Program-made: the position numbers and the translations under genes | Assembly (NCBI GenBank): GCA_030674155.1 | Contig: CM060322.1 | Coordinates: forward strand, 56,994,494 to 57,058,493 | Source: Stramonita haemastoma | Lineage: Eukaryota; Mollusca; Gastropoda; Neogastropoda; Muricidae | Direction of reading: 5' to 3' | Length of the DNA stretch: 64,000 bases | Notes under the pieces: generated by a model | Databases searched by the model: none | Told to the model about the DNA's origin: nothing | The model's input: the letters and a program-made list of their open reading frames with translations, nothing else | Shown here: piece by piece, positions 62,566-64,000 of the stretch | Layout: every line of letters starts with the position of its first letter | How positions within the stretch are numbered: the stretch's first letter is position 1

Positions 62566-63857
62566 CATGCGTGCCCATTTCCTAGACAATACATGATACA
62601 GAATACAGGCCCACCCCCACCTCACCAACCTCCTCCCGCCTTCAAAAAAAAAATCCCAACCTAATCATATAAAATAATTTGCAAATTTTATACAAGTTTC
62701 AGAATAATGAAAATGACACACACAAAAAACCCAACAAATAAATCACAATTTCAATTTAATTCCAATACTTTACTTTCTCACAAACAGAGAAATTCACATG
62801 GGTTACAAGCCTTACATGAAAACGTAAACACAGAAATATTAATCACAGAAAAATACCACAACACAGTATCTAAACTTCAGCAACATGTAGCCCAATCATC
62901 TTTAGGATGAGACTATAAACCGAGGTCCAGTGTGCAAACACACACAGAACATTTTGCACACATGTTAAAACCCATTCCCCTTTTCGGAAGAGTAGGCCAT
63001 TGTATGCTGATGGGAATGGATGACAAAATTTACAAAACTGCATACACACGGGGACTGGATGTGAAAAAAGGACACAAGTGCTTATTCCATTTTCCTCGAA
63101 ATAAAAGACTAAATCCATCAATCCACATGAACTTACTCGCACTGGTTGACGCACTGAATGCGCTGTTCAAACTCATCACTTCCATCACAGCAGTCTGAAA
63201 TTTAAAAACAAAAAAAAAGACATTAAAACGTTTAGGTTTCCAAGCCATCAATAATGTAAATACTTTTTCACTCTTTTTGGTTGCAATAACTATGCATCAA
63301 TATGAAAAGACTTTTAAGATGTCTGCAGAACTTTATGGACCTGTGAAGTGCTCACAGGGAAAATAAATATTATGTAGTTTTAACAAAACAAAGCAAAACC
63401 CCAAAATCTCTGAAACATGATAAGAAAATGGAAAAAAAAAATCCATCGATCACTAATACTTTTTTTTAGTTTTTCATTTCATCCCTCAGCTAGAGCTCTG
63501 AAGTGCACCACGTGGTGAGGTTTTCCGTATGCAACCATTCCTGCCTGCCATGATGTAGCCACATTCTGACTTCGGGGATGCCAATAAATGAACGCCATGG
63601 AAAAGCTTCAGGACTTACAAGTTTTTTCTTTTATAGGATTCTAAGGAAAAAAAAGTCTTCAAACTGGAATCCTGTCGACTTCTAAAAAAAAATCACCTCC
63701 CCCCCCCCCCCCCCCCCCGGGAAAATCAGTATAAAATAATCCCTGCTAACACAAAGCTTACCACAGATTCCATCATTGACCCTGGACGGAGGTAGGTATG
63801 TGCCACGGTGACCCTCATTCACACAGTAGAAAACACCATTGGAACATGCTGCAGTGC
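50313..63857 (-). CDS. PRKCSH: PRKCSH, glucosidase II beta subunit (14 exons, 5' end outside window)
   Basis: Exons in coding order: 63857-63762, 63194-63137, 62443-62327, 60363-60300, 59362-59297, 58253-58169, 56578-56500, 56023-55865, 55609-55511, 54706-54604, 53250-53181, 52671-52507, 51196-51098, 50456-50313. They give about 467 residues; human is 528, so the signal peptide and start of the first LDLa-like unit lie beyond 64000. Order of domains: LDLa-like calcium modules (VNDGIC + DCCDGSDE), coiled coil, two EF-hand loops ([24 protein letters not shown]), Glu-rich acidic segment, second coiled coil, and an MRH lectin domain with [14 protein letters not shown] and EPSRCEY, ending HEEL. 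The protein is the ER-lumen partner of the glucosidase II catalytic subunit, binding mannose on N-glycans and retaining the complex in the ER. Two single-base losses (exons 62443-62327 and 51196-51098) break the frame. Confidence 0.95.
51098..51196 (-). CDS. PRKCSH: PRKCSH exon: MRH domain centre, frameshifted
   Basis: Reads [15 protein letters not shown], then a TGA in frame. One extra A near 51150-51153 restores [18 protein letters not shown], which matches the MKYEQGTGCWQGPNRS block, and the phase-0 donor CAC|GTAAGT. Confidence 0.9.
51876..52300 (+). mobile_element. Family-B SINE copy with an insert
   Basis: Head GGGATAGCCTAGTGGTCAGA to tail, interrupted at about 52150-52240 by sequence that repeats 51370-51440 nearby (TGTAATGGAAGCTACTGGTA). 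In a PRKCSH intron. Confidence 0.85.
52315..52498. repeat. (ACC)n, (ACT)n and (CA)n microsatellites
   Basis: Mixed simple repeats just past the donor of the PRKCSH exon ending 52507. Confidence 0.92.
52507..52671 (-). CDS. PRKCSH: PRKCSH exon: MRH domain, first half
   Basis: Encodes [36 protein letters not shown] and GGIETSLG. The Gln of GQCFEF corresponds to a conserved mannose-contacting residue of MRH lectins (family knowledge). Confidence 0.95.
53181..53250 (-). CDS. PRKCSH: PRKCSH exon: second coiled coil
   Basis: Encodes [20 protein letters not shown] then NEVK, matching the AAQEARNKFEEAERSLKDME helix. Acceptor CCAACAG, donor TCAA|GTAAGT. Confidence 0.9.
53278..53720. repeat. 24-bp minisatellite in a PRKCSH intron
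   Basis: About 18 units of CCAAATTACCAAAACATACT-ATCT with small deletions. Because the period is a multiple of three it gives a spurious 162-codon [12 protein letters not shown] frame. Confidence 0.92.
53963..54060 (-). mobile_element. Family-C SINE 3' fragment
   Basis: TCAGCCAGAGCTACAAGATT to CATTAAGGTAGCCCCTTTCC, reverse sense. Confidence 0.7.
54092..54535 (-). mobile_element. Family-B SINE split by unrelated sequence
   Basis: Body at 54092-54275 and head at 54465-54535 (ACTCTAACCACTAGGCTACA), with about 190 bp of other sequence between. Confidence 0.65.
54604..54706 (-). CDS. PRKCSH: PRKCSH exon: acidic end and MPPYD motif
   Basis: Encodes [20 protein letters not shown] then [14 protein letters not shown], matching KMPPYDEQTQAFID. 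The donor GACG|GTCAAC is weaker than the others, but phase and family alignment support it. Confidence 0.9.
54770..55095 (+). mobile_element. Family-H interspersed repeat, longest copy
   Basis: Shares ATTCCCTCTCTGCTATTCCT-like and CAGGTGCTTAACAGCAGCAC text with copies at 31270, 46225 and 57640. No tRNA-like head and no coding frame; class unknown. Confidence 0.7.
55120..55220 (-). mobile_element. Family-C SINE 3' fragment
   Basis: TTGAGGTTCACCAATGGTGA and GTATGTGACCACTG, reverse sense. Confidence 0.7.
55511..55609 (-). CDS. PRKCSH: PRKCSH exon: acidic segment
   Basis: Encodes [20 protein letters not shown] and [13 protein letters not shown], the Glu-rich tract typical of the family. Phase 0 on both sides. 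Confidence 0.92.
55865..56023 (-). CDS. PRKCSH: PRKCSH exon: linker after EF-hands
   Basis: Encodes [34 protein letters not shown] and a Pro-rich end TPPPPQ. Phase 0 on both sides. Confidence 0.92.
56344..56423. repeat. (GT)n microsatellite
   Basis: GT tract ending in TGTGTC units, in a PRKCSH intron. Confidence 0.93.
56500..56578 (-). CDS. PRKCSH: PRKCSH exon: second EF-hand
   Basis: Encodes [20 protein letters not shown] then VSMEEAK. The loop [12 protein letters not shown] is a canonical EF-hand with Asp at 1, 3 and 5, Gly at 6 and Glu at 12. Confidence 0.94.
56690..56835. mobile_element. Family-F repeat copy
   Basis: Shares CCCACTTTCAGCTCCTCTCA, AGCAGAAACTGACAGCACTT and CTCGACTGAGTTATGCTGGA with the nested copy at 59970-60148. 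Confidence 0.7.
56908..57400 (+). mobile_element. Family-B SINE copy, enlarged
   Basis: Head GGATAGCCTGGTGGTTAGAG and box B-like CTGCGGTTTGAATCCCC; the 3' half (CATCTTGCGCATACATGAAA to GACTGGATGTAAAAAAGCAC) is present twice. Confidence 0.85.
57489..57618. repeat. Long imperfect inverted repeat
   Basis: Left arm 57489-57547 pairs with right arm 57559-57618 around an 11-base loop. The inner 39 bases (TTTTTATTCTTAATTTCTG onward) pair with about 3 mismatches; the outer GGGTGGAGGG pairs with CCCTCCACCC. Confidence 0.88.
57640..57760 (-). mobile_element. Family-H repeat copy
   Basis: AGAGAGGGAATTTGTAGCAC, TTCTGAAGGTGGGAATACCA and ACTGACAGGCCCCACAGGGG mirror the first half of the copy at 54770. 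Confidence 0.65.
57838..58131 (-). mobile_element. Family-A SINE copy
   Basis: Reverse complement of the full family-A sequence, head at 58131, 38 bp past the donor of the PRKCSH exon ending 58169. Confidence 0.9.
58169..58253 (-). CDS. PRKCSH: PRKCSH exon: first EF-hand
   Basis: Encodes [20 protein letters not shown] then ELDVNKDN. The 12-residue loop DVNKDNVVDYVE spans into the next exon; position 6 is Asn rather than the usual Gly. Confidence 0.92.
58300..58605 (+). mobile_element. Family-C SINE, near full length
   Basis: Has the TTCGACTTCAATCCCATGGG head, box B-like CCTGGGTTTGAATCTCC, GGAATGCGGCTATCTTCAC and the TCACCATTGGTTAACCTC...CTCTAGCCAAG end. This end is the commonest repeat fragment of the window. 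Confidence 0.85.
58886..59275. mobile_element. Diverged second copy of the TA-flanked TIR element
   Basis: Starts TATGTGACCCTCCACCATAA, shares the internal GTCAATTTTGAGATTTTGAT and the AGCATTTCAATTTGTGATA block with the copy at 32884-33295, in the same order. The right TIR is missing. It sits in a PRKCSH intron. Confidence 0.75.
59297..59362 (-). CDS. PRKCSH: PRKCSH exon: coiled coil end
   Basis: Encodes [20 protein letters not shown], clearly matching the EKPEREAKEQHQKLW segment of the vertebrate protein. Acceptor TTGCAG, donor GAAG|GTATGC. Confidence 0.92.
59430..59640 (-). mobile_element. Family-B SINE fragment
   Basis: Reverse sense, with TAGAGCAGGTTTTA-TGTATGTACAA repeated twice in tandem and a head remnant ACTACTAGGTTATCCC. 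Confidence 0.7.
59700..59815 (-). mobile_element. Family-E repeat, partial
   Basis: GGCACTGCTTTTGTGGTGAC and AGAGAGCAGCCCGAATTTCA are the reverse complement of the 5' part of the family. Confidence 0.65.
59815..60227 (-). mobile_element. Family-A SINE copy interrupted by another repeat
   Basis: Family-A sequence on both sides of an insert at about 59970-60148. The outer parts join in the order expected from the 8545 copy. Confidence 0.85.
59970..60148. mobile_element. Family-F repeat nested in family A
   Basis: Contains CCCACTTTCAGCTCCTCTCA and AGCACTCTTGACTGAGTGAT-like text also seen, in the same or opposite sense, at 56690-56835 and 7865-8030. Confidence 0.75.
60300..60363 (-). CDS. PRKCSH: PRKCSH exon: coiled coil
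   Basis: Encodes [20 protein letters not shown], a heptad-like helix. Acceptor GTGACAG, donor CAGA|GTAAGT. Confidence 0.88.
60522..60790 (+). mobile_element. Family-B SINE copy
   Basis: Head CAGGATAGCTTAGTGGTTAG, then TTAACATCAGTACTGATTCC and GTCCTTCGGATGAGACTATA. Confidence 0.82.
60830..60935 (+). mobile_element. Family-C SINE 3' fragment
   Basis: CAGAATGTGGCTAGCTTAAT to GGAGTTCTAGCTGAGGAAC, forward sense. Confidence 0.75.
61020..61400. repeat. (CA)n and (GA)n microsatellites
   Basis: CA at 61020-61105, GCAT units to 61130, GA-rich DNA 61222-61390. Confidence 0.93.
61630..61661. repeat. G run of about 30 bases
   Basis: Uninterrupted G tract abutting a family-A SINE head. Confidence 0.9.
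61651..61948 (+). mobile_element. Family-A SINE copy preceded by a G run
   Basis: Carries the family-A body and GGTTATGGGACATC end; its head follows directly on about 30 consecutive G at 61630-61661. Confidence 0.88.
61955..62303 (-). mobile_element. Family-B SINE copy
   Basis: Reverse sense from an A/T-rich tail to ACCACTAGGCTATCCAGTCT; its head is about 24 bp past the donor of the PRKCSH exon ending 62327. Confidence 0.9.
62327..62443 (-). CDS. PRKCSH: PRKCSH exon: start of coiled coil, frameshifted
   Basis: Begins [18 protein letters not shown], then the frame breaks near 62388-62392. One extra G there restores [20 protein letters not shown] and a phase-0 end that fits the next exon. Uncorrected, the frame meets a stop within the next exon. 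Confidence 0.85.
62489..62572. repeat. (GT)n microsatellite
   Basis: About 37 GT units, starting 46 bp upstream (in gene sense) of the PRKCSH exon at 62443. Confidence 0.95.
62893..63110 (+). mobile_element. Family-B SINE, headless
   Basis: CATCTTTAGGATGAGACTAT to TCGAAATAAAAGACTAAATC. Confidence 0.82.
63137..63194 (-). CDS. PRKCSH: PRKCSH exon: DCCDGSDE calcium site
   Basis: A 58-bp exon encoding [20 protein letters not shown]. The Asp/Glu cluster completes the calcium site begun in the preceding exon. Acceptor TTTCAG, donor GCGA|GTAAGT. Confidence 0.9.
63480..63590 (-). mobile_element. Family-C SINE 3' fragment
   Basis: CCCTCAGCTAGAGCTCTGAA to GTAGCCACATTCTGACTTCG, reverse sense. Confidence 0.75.
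63762..63857 (-). CDS. PRKCSH: PRKCSH exon: LDLa-like module
   Basis: Encodes [20 protein letters not shown] then [11 protein letters not shown]. It equals the second LDLa-like unit of glucosidase II beta. Acceptor TTCCACAG, donor TGTG|GTAAGC. Confidence 0.92.
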
Positions 63858-64000
63858 CTGTGGAACACACACATAAAATATATATACATATATATTTATT
63901 ACACACACACACACACTACCATAACAGGTCCATATTTCAGCCTTTTATTTCTCCTGCTGTTGCTCTTATCTCATTTATTGTTGGTTTTTTGTGGGTTTGT

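Overview
The window is eukaryotic, AT-rich and repeat-laden. It has intron-split genes with GT/AG junctions, long (CA)n, (GA)n and (AT)n microsatellites, long G or C runs, and dozens of short interspersed repeats with tRNA-like heads. Gene content plus this repeat style suggest a lophotrochozoan, probably a mollusc (inference, moderate confidence). There are no bacterial features, and the very many His/Thr, Cys/Val or Lys-rich open frames are microsatellite translations.

Layout: (1) 1666-1995, minus: first coding exon of an unrecognised gene, head to head with (2) DPH2, plus, six exons 2340-11895, complete at 505 aa. (3) 13.5-28.2 kb: no convincing coding exon and very few SINEs; possibly a very long 3' UTR of (4) an unrecognised, apparently nuclear, minus-strand gene at 28182-30660, whose reading frame needs two single-base corrections. 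(5) 31-40 kb: non-coding, with a 412-bp TIR element and many SINE copies. (6) COA7, plus, four exons 40786-45114, recognisable at both ends but diverged or broken in exon 3. (7) PRKCSH (glucosidase II beta subunit), minus, 14 coding exons from 63857 down to the stop at 50313; its 5' exons lie beyond the window. Two of its exons carry single-base frameshifts inside conserved domains.

The three named genes belong to unrelated housekeeping pathways (diphthamide on EF2, cytochrome c oxidase assembly, ER N-glycan trimming), so there is no operon-like system here. The most informative observations are: repeated single-base losses in otherwise well-conserved exons (assembly error or decay); same-sense tRNA-SINEs ending 30-55 bp upstream of three DPH2 splice acceptors, and SINE heads just after several PRKCSH donors; an in-frame 45-bp tandem duplication across the DPH2 stop codon; two TIR element families; a young SINE with an 11-bp target duplication; a nested SINE; and a roughly 17-kb SINE-poor interval.
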